A stretch of 64,000 nucleotides of DNA, taken from CAWIMX01 sp963792785. GTDB lineage: Bacteria > Acidobacteriota > Vicinamibacteria > Vicinamibacterales > CAVVIG01. The notes below the pieces were generated by a model. It made no database searches. It was not told the origin of the DNA and worked only from the letters and a program-made list of their open reading frames with translations. Shown piece by piece: positions 19,819 to 30,563 of this stretch (position 1 is its first letter; every line of letters starts with the position of its first letter). Location of the stretch: positions 1,922,001-1,986,000 of the forward strand of contig CAWBXO010000001.1 of the NCBI GenBank assembly GCA_963792785.1. Reading direction: 5' to 3'. Both the position numbers and the translations under genes were made by a program.

Positions 19819-20385
19819 TCACCGTCTCGAAATGGTCCCCAAATCACGACGCAGCACGGTGAGGCCCTGATACAGGCGCGTTTTCACCGTGCTCAACGGA
19901 CACCCGACGAGGTCCGCGATTTCCTGGAAGGTGAGGCCGTGGTACTCCTTCAGGATAATCGCGGTGCGCTGCTCTTCAGGCAGCCGCGTCATCGCCTCCT
20001 CCACCACGCGCGTGAGCTCGCGGCGCGCGACGAGATCCTCGATTGACTCCGCCGGTTCGCTCACCGCCGCGAGATCCGAGAGCGACACATCCTCGGGCGG
20101 CTGCACGACCGGCGTCCGGCGCTCGCGCCGCGCCCAGTCGCGGCACAGGTTGAGCGCGATCCGGTAGAGCCATGACGAGAACTTCGCCTGCCCGCGGAAC
20201 CCGCTCAAAGCGCGAAACGCGCGCAGGAACGTCTCCTGGCACACGTCTCGCGCATCCTCTTCGCGACCGATCACCCGGTACGCGAGGGCATAGATGGGAC
20301 GTTCCCATCGGACCACGAGCTCGTTGAAACTATCCGAGTCGCCGCCGATCGAGCGGGCGACGAGCTCTTCATCCGTCCACGTCAT
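19819..20385 (-). CDS. ECF RNA polymerase sigma factor
   Basis: The 188-residue sigma-70-family protein has region 2 (YALAYRVIGREEDARDVCQETFLRAFRAL) and a short linker. Region 4 (RLPEEQRTAIILKEYHGLTFQEIADLVGCPLSTVKTRLYQGL) includes a helix-turn-helix that reads the -35 element. It is encoded immediately before its zinc-finger anti-sigma factor, so it is probably released by an envelope signal and may control the two downstream envelope genes. Confidence 0.93.
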   Translation of the reverse strand: MTWTDEELVARSIGGDSDSFNELVVRWERPIYALAYRVIGREEDARDVCQETFLRAFRALSGFRGQAKFSSWLYRIALNLCRDWARRERRTPVVQPPEDVSLSDLAAVSEPAESIEDLVARRELTRVVEEAMTRLPEEQRTAIILKEYHGLTFQEIADLVGCPLSTVKTRLYQGLTVLRRDLGTISRR

Positions 20386-20464
20386 GCGGAGCGCGGCGGC
20401 GCCTCTATGTGTGTTAAGACGGCCGGGAGGTCCGGCCAGTCGGCACGAACGACGCCACGGCTAC

Positions 20465-20470
20465 ATTATA
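20465..20470 (-). promoter_or_regulatory. Consensus -10 hexamer (TATAAT) upstream of the ECF sigma gene
   Basis: A perfect TATAAT stands out in GC-rich DNA about 80 bases upstream of the sigma start. No convincing TTGACA lies 16-18 bases further upstream. The rest of 20386-20598 shows no gene; it is the divergent control region for the sigma and histidine kinase genes. A TACAAT (20570-20575) could serve the plus strand. Confidence 0.45.
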
Positions 20471-20598
20471 CGGCTGACGCCACCTAACGTCCTGCCAGTC
20501 TGTCAGTTACGGACGGTCATGGATGCGCGATCCAGGCCCGGAGCGGTGGCGCGGCCGTCCGCACCGCGCTACAATCGCGCCCGCCGATATCACGTCAA

Positions 20599-22709
<2,111 letters not shown>

Positions 22710-22713
<4 letters not shown>

Positions 22714-23300
22714 TGGACGAGACGTTTCTGACGACCGAGGAAGTCCTGGAGTACCTCCAGGTCAACTTGCGCACGGTGTACCGGCTGATCAAGGCCGGCA
22801 AGATTCCCGCGGTCCGCGTCGGCCGCCAGTGGCGCTTCCGCAAGCGCGACATCGACGCCTGGCTCGACAGCCAGCGTCCCCGCGGCGGCGGACGCGCCCC
22901 GGCGGCCGCGCCCGCCGGCCGTCCCGCGCCCGTCAACGCCCGTCCGCGCGTCCTCGTGGTCGACGACGAGGCGAGCATTCGCGATCTGCTGGCCAAGACG
23001 CTCGCCCTCGCCGAGTACGACGTCGACGTCGCCCCCGACGGCCGCGCCGCGCTCGAGCGGATGCGCCTGTACCCGTACGACCTGCTCATCGCCGACTTGA
23101 AAATGCCCGGCATGGACGGGCTGACGGTGATCCGCGAGGCGAAGCGCTACAAGGCCGACCTGCCCGTGATCATCATCACCGGCTTCTCGACCGAGTCGAG
23201 CGCCATCGAGGCCGTCAACCTCGGCGTCGCCGGCTACCTCACCAAGCCGTTCCGGGTGCCGCAGGTGCTGGCCGCCGCCGCGAAGGCGCTCGGCGAATGA
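22710..23300 (+). CDS. Response regulator with N-terminal excisionase-type HTH and C-terminal receiver domain
   Basis: Residues 6-57 form a MerR/excisionase-type winged HTH (FLTTEEVLEYLQVNLRTVYR, then VGRQWRFRKRDIDAWL). A Pro/Ala-rich linker (57-78) leads to a complete receiver domain (79-196) with acidic pocket Asp85-Asp86, phosphoacceptor Asp129 (ADLKMPGMDG), Thr157 and Lys179. In most response regulators the receiver comes first and the DNA-binding domain last; here the order is reversed and the HTH is of the excisionase type. It overlaps the kinase gene by 4 nt and lies five bases before the ABC-F gene. Confidence 0.9.
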
Positions 23301-23304
23301 AGGG

Positions 23305-25279
23305 ATGATCCAGCTCCAGACCCTCACCAAGGCCTTCGGCGACCGCACCCTCCTCGACCACGTCACCTGGCAGATCACCGACCGTGAGCGCGTGGGCCTC
23401 TGCGGCCCCAACGGCGCCGGCAAGACCACCCTCCTCCGGATGATGGCGGGCCTCGACGAGCCCGACGCGGGCGCCATCCTCACGCCCGCGGCGCTCACCG
23501 TCGGCTACCTGCCGCAGGACGGCCTCACGCACGCCGGCCACACGGTGTTCGAGGAGGCGTCGAGCGCGTTCACGGCGCTCCTGGCAATCAAGGCCGAGAT
23601 GCACGGCCTCGAGGGGCGCCTCGGCGATCCGGGCATCCCCGAAGCGGAGCACGACGCGATGCTCGCGCGCTACAGCGATCTGCAGGACCAGTTCCGCCTC
23701 GGCGACGGCTACAGCATCGAGCTCAAGACCGCCGCGGTCCTCCAGGGCCTCGGCTTCGCGACCGCCGACCTCGAGCGGCCCACCGACGCGTTTTCCGGCG
23801 GCTGGCAGATGCGCATCGCGCTCGCGAAGCTGCTGCTGAAGCAGCCCACCCTCCTGCTGCTCGACGAGCCGACGAACCATCTCGACCTCGAGGCGCGCAA
23901 CTGGCTCGAGGACGTACCTGAACCAGTACCCGCACGCCGTCATCCTCGTGTCGCACGACCGCTACTTCCTCGACGCCGTCGTCACGCGGATCGCGGACCT
24001 GACGCTGCGGACGCTCACCGACTATCCCGGCACGTACAGCGCATACCTGGTGGCGCACGAAGCGCGCATCGAGGCGCTGCGCAAGGCCAAGCGCGAGCAG
24101 GACGAGGAGGTGGCGCGGATCCGGATGTTCGTCGACCGCTTCCGCTATCAGGCGACCAAGGCCTCGCAGGTGCAGAGCCGGATCAAGCTGCTCGAGAAGG
24201 TCGTGCCAATCGAGGTGCCGCCCGAGCGCAAGACGATCCATTTCGACTTTCCCGTGTCGGCCAAGAGCGGGCGCACGGTCCTCGAGCTGAAGGCCGCCGC
24301 GAAGGCGTACGCGGGGGTCACGGTGCTGCGCGGGGTCGACCTGCACGTCGAGCGCGGCGACCGCATCGCGCTGGTCGGCCCGAACGGCACGGGCAAGTCC
24401 ACGCTGATGCGGATGCTGTCGGGCGCGGAGGCGCCCGATCACGGCGAACGCCACCTCGGACACAACGTCGTGCCGCAGTACTTCGCGCAGGACGAGGCCA
24501 CGCGGATGAACCCGAGCCTGACGGTGTACGAGACGCTGGCGTCGGGATCGCCGCTCGATATGGTGCCCGCGATCCGCAACGTCCTCGGCGGCTTCCTGTT
24601 CTCCGGCGACGACATCTACAAGCGCGCCGGCGTGCTCTCGGGCGGCGAGCGGACGCGCCTCGCGGTGGCGCGGATGCTGCTGCGCCCGTCGAACCTGCTC
24701 CTCCTCGACGAGCCCACGAACCACCTCGACCTCGACTCGAAGGACGTCCTGCTCGACGCGCTCACCGCCTACGGCGGCACGCTCATCTTCGTGTCGCACG
24801 ATCGCTACTTCGTCGAGCGCCTCGCGACGAAGATCCTCGAAATCGGCGGCGGCCAGGCGCTGCTCTATCCCGGCACCTACACCGAGTTTCTCTGGCACAA
24901 GGAGCACCCCGTCGCGCCTGCTCAGGGGGCGCCGCGCGCCGCGAAGCCGTCCGCGCCGGCGCGCGCGCCCGCGCCCGCCCCGAAGACGTCCCGGCCGCCC
25001 GCCGCCGCGCCCGACCGCGACGCGCGCAAGCGCGCCGACGCCGACGCGCGCCGGCGCCAGCGCGCCGACAGCGAGAAGAAGCGGGAGATCGACGCCCTCG
25101 AAACGCGCATCGCCGACTGCGAACGCGAGATGCGCGAGCTCGAGGCCGCCATGGCCGCGCCCGGGTTCTACGAGGACCGCGCCGCCGCCGAGCCCCTGAT
25201 CGACCGGCACCAGACCCTCATGTGGCAGGTCGGGGATTTGATGCACCAGTGGGAAGAGCTGCAAACCCGCTCGCACTGA
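23305..25279 (+). CDS. ABC-F family ATPase (Uup/EttA-like; one apparent frameshift)
   Basis: ABC-F proteins are soluble tandem-ATPase translation factors that act at the ribosomal E site. Two nucleotide-binding domains are present: GPNGAGKTTL with SGGWQMRIALAKLLL and LLLLDEPTNHLDL, then GPNGTGKSTL with SGGERTRLAVARML and LLLLDEPTNHLDL. A coiled linker lies between (EEVARIRMFVDRFRYQATKASQVQSR), and a basic C-terminal coiled-coil tail (about residues 560-657) follows. One extra G at 23914 splits the gene after NWLED; removing it restores YLNQYPHAVILVSHDRYF and a 657-residue protein. It follows the HTH-receiver gene by five bases. Confidence 0.92.
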
Positions 25280-25432
25280 CGAATCCGTCGGCCGATTACA
25301 AATTTGTTATACTGAAGACCTGGGTCAGATGGCGTAACCATTTGATTTCAATGGGTTTCTAGTGGATCTGCCAACCCCGACAGGCGGGCATGGGCTTTGC
25401 CCCTGACGTCTAACTTGAGCGTCCAAGTCGCT
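25280..25432 (+). promoter_or_regulatory. Promoter and structured leader of the NtrB/NtrC-type pair
   Basis: An extended -10 element, TG-T-TATACT (TG at 25305-25306, hexamer 25308-25313), lies in a relatively AT-rich patch after the ABC-F gene. A leader of about 113 bases follows before the kinase ATG. It can form a stem AACCATT/AATGGGTT (25336-25357) followed by TTCT, and a second stem GGGCA/TGCCC (about 25387-25401). The stems could be an ABC-F terminator or an attenuator. No known riboswitch was recognised. Confidence 0.5.
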
Positions 25433-26618
25433 ATGAAGAAACGACCCCGATCCGACGCCCGGCGACGTCCGCGGCGATCGCTGTCCGCGCGCCCGGCGCT
25501 CGTGCTCCCGCGGCGCGGCGCCGCGGCGGACGACCGCTTCTTCCGTCATCTCGTGAGCAGCCTGCGCAACGGCGTCATCGCCATCCATCGCGACGGGACG
25601 CTGGCGCTCATCAACGAGGAGGCGTACCGGATCTTCGCGCTGCCGCCCGATCCCCGCGACCTTGGGCGGCCGCTCACCCGGGTCCTGCAGACGCGGCCCG
25701 AGATCATCCGCCTGTTCGCGAGCGCCTTCGAGCTCAGCACGCTCCCGAACCGGGCGGACCTGCGGCTCAAGGATCTCGATCGCGTGATCGGCTACACCCT
25801 CGCCCAGGTGCGGGACGACGCCGGGGCGGCGATGGGCGCGGTGATGTTCTTCAAGGACCTCACGCAGGTCGAGCAGGCGGAGGAGCGTGACCGGCTCCGC
25901 GATCGCCTCGCGTCCCTCGGCGAGATGGCCGCGGGCATCGCGCACGAGCTCAAGAACCCGCTCGCCGGCATCGAGGTGATGGCCGGCCTGCTCCGCCGCC
26001 AGGTGCCCGAGTCCGCGGCCGCGCAGTCGCTGCTGGCGGACATCATCAGCGAATCGAAGCTCGCGAACGCGATCGTGGTGGAGATGCTGGAATTCGTCCG
26101 GCCGATCCGCCTGCAGGTGGAGCCCACCAGCCTGGCCGACGTGCTCCACCAGGCGATCACGATGGCCGACACCAAGGTCGAGCGCGGCGGCGTGACCGTG
26201 CAGGTGACGATCGATCCGTCGGTCCCGGCGGTCGAGGGCGATCCGCACCAGCTCTGCCAGGTGTTCACCAACCTGCTGACCAACGCGTACGACGCGCTGG
26301 GCGGCCGCGGCACGGTGGCGATCGCCGCCGCGCCCGGCCGGCTGAACGACGATCCGGCCTTCTCCGATCAGCCGCCGACACCCACCGTCGTCGTCGATGT
26401 GATCGACGACGGCCCGGGCGTGCCGCCGGAGTTGACCGATCGGATTTTCAACCCGTTCTTCACGACGAAGCCCCAGGGATCGGGGCTCGGGCTCGCGATC
26501 GTGCGGAAGATCGTGGACGCGCACGACGGCCGGGTGGACTCTGACGAGCCGCGCGGGCGCCGGCACCCGCTTCCGGATCACGCTGCCGGTGTCGACGAAC
26601 GCCGGCTGGTTCAAATAA
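25433..26618 (+). CDS. PAS histidine kinase, NtrB type (one apparent frameshift)
   Basis: The kinase is cytosolic and has a basic N-terminus. A PAS domain spans about residues 35-150 (LRNGVIAIHRDGTLALINEEAYRIF). The HisKA helix carries phosphoacceptor His171 (MAAGIAHELKNPLAG), and the HATPase domain has NLLTNAYDAL, DDGPGVP and GSGLGLAIVRKI. An extra T at 26540 shifts the frame after GRVD. Removing it gives LTSRAGAGTRFRITLPV and a stop at 26618 (394 residues), with the NtrC-type regulator starting 20 bases later. The partner and gene order indicate a sigma-54 two-component system; the signal is unknown. Confidence 0.9.
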
Positions 26619-26638
26619 CGCAGGGAGCACGACGACAC

Positions 26639-28055
26639 ATGGGACGCATCCTCATCGCCGACGATCACGACGCGCTGCGCCGCGGCCTGGTCCGCGGCCT
26701 CACCGAAGCGGGCCACGAAGTCGAGGAGGCCGCGAACGGCAACGCCGCCATCGAGAAGCTCCACGAGGGCTACTTCGACGTCGTGCTGAGCGACCTCAAG
26801 ATGGGCGGCAGCGACGGCCTCGACGTGCTGCGCACGACGCGGGCCCTCTATCCGACGACGGCCGTGATCCTGATGACGGCCTTCGGCTCGGTCAACACCG
26901 CGGTCGAGGCGATGAAGATCGGCGCATTCGACTACGTGCAGAAGCCGTTCGAGATCGAGGAGATGGAGGTCAAGATCGACAAGGCGCTCGAGGTCAGGCG
27001 GATGCAGCCACGAGCTCGAGTACCTCCGCGCACACGCAGCAGGACATCTACAACTTCGACCGCATCGTCGGCGGCAGCGAGGCGCTGAAGCGCGTGCTCG
27101 ACATCGTGAAGAAGGTCGCGAAGAGCAACACCACCGTGCTGATTCGCGGCGAGACGGGCACCGGCAAGGAGCTGATTGCGGGCGCGATCCACCACAACTC
27201 GCTGCGGAACGCCCGCAACTTCGTGAAGGTGAACTGCGCGGCGCTGCAGGAGAACCTGCTCGAGTCCGAGCTGTTCGGCCACGAGAAGGGCGCCTTCACG
27301 GGCGCCGACAAGCAGCGCATCGGGCGCTTCGAGCAGGCCGACGGCGGCACGCTTTTCCTCGACGAGATCGGCGACATGAGCCCGAGCACGCAGGCCAAGA
27401 TCCTGCGCGTCCTGCAGGAGCACGAATTCGAGCGCCTGGGCGGCACGCGCACCCTGCGGGTCGACGTGCGCCTCATCGCGGCGACCAACCGCGACCTGGC
27501 CGCCATGGTCACCGCCGGGCAGTTCCGCGAAGACCTCTACTACCGGCTGAACGTCGTGTCGATCGAGATGCCGCCCCTGCGCGAGCGGAAGGACGACATC
27601 GTGCCGCTGGCCAACACGTTCATCCGCGCGGTTCTCCGCCGAGCTGAAGAAGCGGATCGACGGGCTCGAGCCCGACGCGCAGAAACTGCTGATGCGCTAC
27701 AACTGGCCCGGCAACATCCGCGAGCTCGAGAACACGATCGAGCGCGCGATGCTGCTGGCCGACGGCCGCGCGATCGCCCAGCACGACCTGCACCTCGGCG
27801 AGACGGTCACGACCGGCAGCGCCCGCGAGCGCCGCGGTCGTGAAGATCCCGCCGACCGGCATCCCGCTCGACGACATCGAACGGCACGCGCTCATCGAGG
27901 CGCTGAAGATGTCGAACTGGGTGCAGAAGGACGCCGCCGAGCTGCTGTCAATCAGCCCGCGGGTGATGAACTACAAGATCAAGACGCTCGGCATCGAGTT
28001 CCCGCGGCGGCGCGCCGCAGCGCCGGCGCCGGCGCCGGCGCCGGTCGGCGCCTGA
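26639..28055 (+). CDS. Sigma-54-dependent response regulator, NtrC family (four apparent frameshifts)
   Basis: The corrected protein has 470 residues. The receiver domain has phosphoacceptor Asp52 (LSDLKMGG) and Lys at FDYVQKPFEI. The AAA+ domain has GETGTGKE (Walker A), the sigma-54-contact loop GAFTGAD, and GTLFLDEIGDM (Walker B). The C-terminal Fis-type HTH reads IERHALIEALKMSNWVQKDAAELLSISPRVMNYKI. Extra bases near 27008 (C), 27033 (G), 27630 (G) and 27830 (C) break the frame; removing each one rejoins conserved sequence exactly. Four hits in one gene look like assembly error. It could activate the sigma-54 promoter at 14902-14918. Confidence 0.9.
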
Positions 28056-28060
28056 GCGCG

Positions 28061-29006
28061 TCAGGGTTTCCTGCTCGCTCTCGGATGGCTTCGCGTGTAC
28101 ACGTCGCGGAGCTGCGCCGCGTTCACGTGGGTGTAGCGCTCGTCGTGCTGAGCCGCGAGTGGCCGAGCAGCTCCTGAATCGCGCGCAGGTCGGCCCCGCG
28201 CTGGAGCAGGTGCGTGGCGAAGGAATGCCGGAGCGCGTGCGGGCTGATGCCGAGCCGCGCGCTCGACGCCGCGACGTACCGCCGCACCAGGCGATCGACG
28301 CTGCGCGTGGTGAGCCGCCCGCCCCGGTAATTCACGAACATCGCCTCCCGCGTGCCCGCGGCCACCGCGCGCCGCGGCGCCGAGGCGACGAGCCGCGCGC
28401 GATCCGGCAGGTACGCCCTGATCGCCGACGCGGCCGAGGTGTTGAACGGCAGCAGGCGCTGTTTGCCGCCCTTGCCCACCACGCGGAGCATGCGGGCGCT
28501 CAGGTTCACGTCCTCGAGATCCAGCCCGACCAGCTCGCTCACGCGCAGCCCTGACGCGTACACAGCTCGAGCATCGCGCGATCGCGCCGCCCGAGCGGCG
28601 TCGCGCTGGAGGCCGCGTCGATGAGCGCGACCATCTCGCCCTCCGAGAGGTGCGCGGGCATGCGCACCTCGCGCTTCGGCGTCGACACGAGCGCGCCCGC
28701 GTCCTCCTCGATCAGACCCTCCCGGCGCAGGTAGCGCAGGAACGTCCGCACGGCGGCCAGCTTGCGCGCCGCCGTCGCGCGGGAACGGCCGCCCGCGTGC
28801 AGTCCGGCCAGGAACCCTCGAATCGCGTCGCGCGTCAGCGCGTCGAAGCCGAGGGCCGACCGCTTCATCCCCGCCGCCGCGGACACGTCGTCCAGAAACT
28901 GCGACAGGTCGCTGTCGTAGGCGCGGACCGTGTGCACCGACGCGTTGCGGTTCAGGCGGAGATAGGCCAGGAACGGCTTGACGTGGTGCGCGGGATTCGT
29001 CGTCAT
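28061..29006 (-). CDS. xerC: Tyrosine recombinase XerC/D (two apparent frameshifts)
   Basis: This site-specific recombinase resolves chromosome dimers. The N-terminal SAM-like domain (FLAYLRLNRNASVHTVRAYDSDLSQFL) and the catalytic domain lie in different frames. One missing base near 28565 (LEL-LYASGLRVSEL) and one near 28139 (STT-QRYTHVNAAQLRDVY) must be restored, giving 315 residues. All catalytic residues are then present: Arg in GLRVSEL, Lys in GKGGKQR, His and Arg in HALRHSFATH, His in LLGHSRLS and Tyr in QRYTH. The ATG at 29006 overlaps the trmFO stop. The position at the end of dprA-topA-trmFO is the classical xerC location. Confidence 0.9.
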
Positions 29007-30388
29007 CCCGCCGCGACCGGGGCGCGATCCGCCATCCACCGATCCAGATCGGCCAGGGCGCGCTCCGACAGCGCGAGCTTGCGCGCGGCCTTCGACTTGG
29101 GCGCCCGCGCCAGGGGCTCCATGATCCCGAACGTGATGTTCGACGGCTCGTAGTGCGCCGGATTGGCGTGCGAGACGTAGAACGCGAGCGCGCCGATCGC
29201 CGTCGTGCGCGGGGGCGCGGACAGGGGCTCGCCGCGGACCATCGCCGCCGCGTTGCGGCCCGCGATCAGGCCCGACGCCGCCGACTCCACGTAGCCCTCG
29301 ACGCCCGACATCTGGCCGGCGAGAAAGACCGTCGGGCGCCGCCGCACCTGCCACGTGTCGGCCAGCACCCGCGGCCCGTTCACGTAGGTGTTGCGGTGCA
29401 CCATGCCGAAGCGCACGAACTCGGCGCCCTCGAGCCCGGGAATCAGGCGAAGGACGCGCGCCTGCTCGCCCCACTTCAACTGCGTCTGGAAGCCGACGAG
29501 GCTGAAGTGGTCGCCCGCCAGGTTGTCCTGCCGGAGCTGCACGACCGCGTACGGCTGGCGGCCGGTGCGCGGATCGGTCAGGCCGACCGGCTTCATCGGG
29601 CCGAAGCGCAGCGTGTCGACGCCGCGATGCGCCATCACCTCGATCGGCAGGCAGCCCTCGAAGAACGTCGCCGCGTCGAAGTCGTGCACCGTCGCCGACT
29701 CGGCATGGGTCAGCGCCTCGTAGAACTGCGCGTACTCCTCGCGCGTCAACGGACAGTTCAGGTAGTCGCCTTCCCCATCGTCCTGTCCGCAGGCGGGGGC
29801 ACTCGGGAGCGCGTCGCCGGGCGGGCCCAGGCTGCGGTTCCAGCGTGACGCGCGGAAGACGCGCGCGCGGTCGATGGTCTCCGCCAGCACGATCGGGCTG
29901 ATCGCGTCGTAGAACGAGAGCGCCTCCTCGCCGACGAGCGCCTGCAGATCGGCCGCGAGCGCATCCGAGGTGAGCGGCCCGGTGGCGAGGATCACGGGCC
30001 GGGCCTCGGACGACGCCGGCACCGACGCGATCTCCCCGCGCGCAATGGTGACGAGCGGATGGCGCTCGAGCTCACCGGACACGATGGCCGAGAAGCGCTC
30101 GCGATCGACCGCGAGCGCGGCGCCGGCGGGGACGCGGCTCTCGTGGGCGGCCCGCATCACGAGCGAGCCGAGGCGCCGCATTTCTTCTTTCAGGAGGCCG
30201 ACGGCGTTGTCGAGCTTGTCGCCGCGGAAGGAGTTGCTGCAGACCAGTTCGGCCAGGCGATCGGTCTTGTGCACCGCCGTCTGGCGCACGGGGCGCATCT
30301 CGTGCAGCGTAACGGGAACGCCGAGCGTCGCGGCCTGCCACGCCGCCTCCGAGCCCGCCAGCCCGCCGCCCACAACGGTAATGCTCAT
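29003..30388 (-). CDS. trmFO: Folate-dependent tRNA U54 methyltransferase TrmFO
   Basis: TrmFO uses methylenetetrahydrofolate and FAD to make ribothymidine at tRNA position 54. The 461-residue protein begins with a dinucleotide-binding motif VVGGGLAGSEAAWQA. It contains LHEMRP, LVCSNSFRGDKLDNAVGLLKEEMR and LATGPLTSDALA. FLAGQMSGVEGYVESAASGLIAGRNAA forms the second FAD motif. An insertion rich in Gly, Pro and Asp (near residues 192-208) precedes YLNCPLTREEY. Upstream it is separated from topA by a large inverted-repeat element. Confidence 0.96.
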   Translation of the reverse strand: MSITVVGGGLAGSEAAWQAATLGVPVTLHEMRPVRQTAVHKTDRLAELVCSNSFRGDKLDNAVGLLKEEMRRLGSLVMRAAHESRVPAGAALAVDRERFSAIVSGELERHPLVTIARGEIASVPASSEARPVILATGPLTSDALAADLQALVGEEALSFYDAISPIVLAETIDRARVFRASRWNRSLGPPGDALPSAPACGQDDGEGDYLNCPLTREEYAQFYEALTHAESATVHDFDAATFFEGCLPIEVMAHRGVDTLRFGPMKPVGLTDPRTGRQPYAVVQLRQDNLAGDHFSLVGFQTQLKWGEQARVLRLIPGLEGAEFVRFGMVHRNTYVNGPRVLADTWQVRRRPTVFLAGQMSGVEGYVESAASGLIAGRNAAAMVRGEPLSAPPRTTAIGALAFYVSHANPAHYEPSNITFGIMEPLARAPKSKAARKLALSERALADLDRWMADRAPVAAG

Positions 30389-30409
30389 CGACGTTCGCAG
30401 GTTCCGGGC

Positions 30410-30533
30410 GTTCTGGGGGTTCTGGAGGAAGGTTCCAGGTTCATGGATTCAGGGTTCAAACGTTCGGGAGGGCGAACCTGCGGAACCATGTGACCCTCCC
30501 GAACCCAGAACCTTCCTCCAGAACCCCCAGAAC
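30410..30533. repeat. Nested inverted-repeat element between topA and trmFO
   Basis: A perfect 26-bp inverted repeat (30410-30435 against 30508-30533) encloses a second perfect 11-bp pair, GTTCGGGAGGG (30462-30472) and CCCTCCCGAAC (30494-30504). In the topA-trmFO transcript it would fold into a long hairpin of about 124 nt. The arms are built from GTTCTGG/CCAGAAC words; the adjacent word CCAGAACCTCCGG (30527-30539) recurs exactly in the BCCP gene (6755-6767). No ORF or flanking target-site duplication was seen. Confidence 0.92.
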
Positions 30534-30563
30534 CTCCGGCCCCCCCAGAACCTCTCGATTGCT

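Noticed and set aside
26639..28055. Programmed ribosomal frameshifting in the NtrC-type gene
   Set aside because: Four separate shifts with no slippery heptamer or downstream structure, each explained by one extra base, point to sequence error.
28061..29006. XerC as a genomic-island integrase
   Set aside because: It lies in the conserved dprA-topA-trmFO-xerC order and has no flanking island features.
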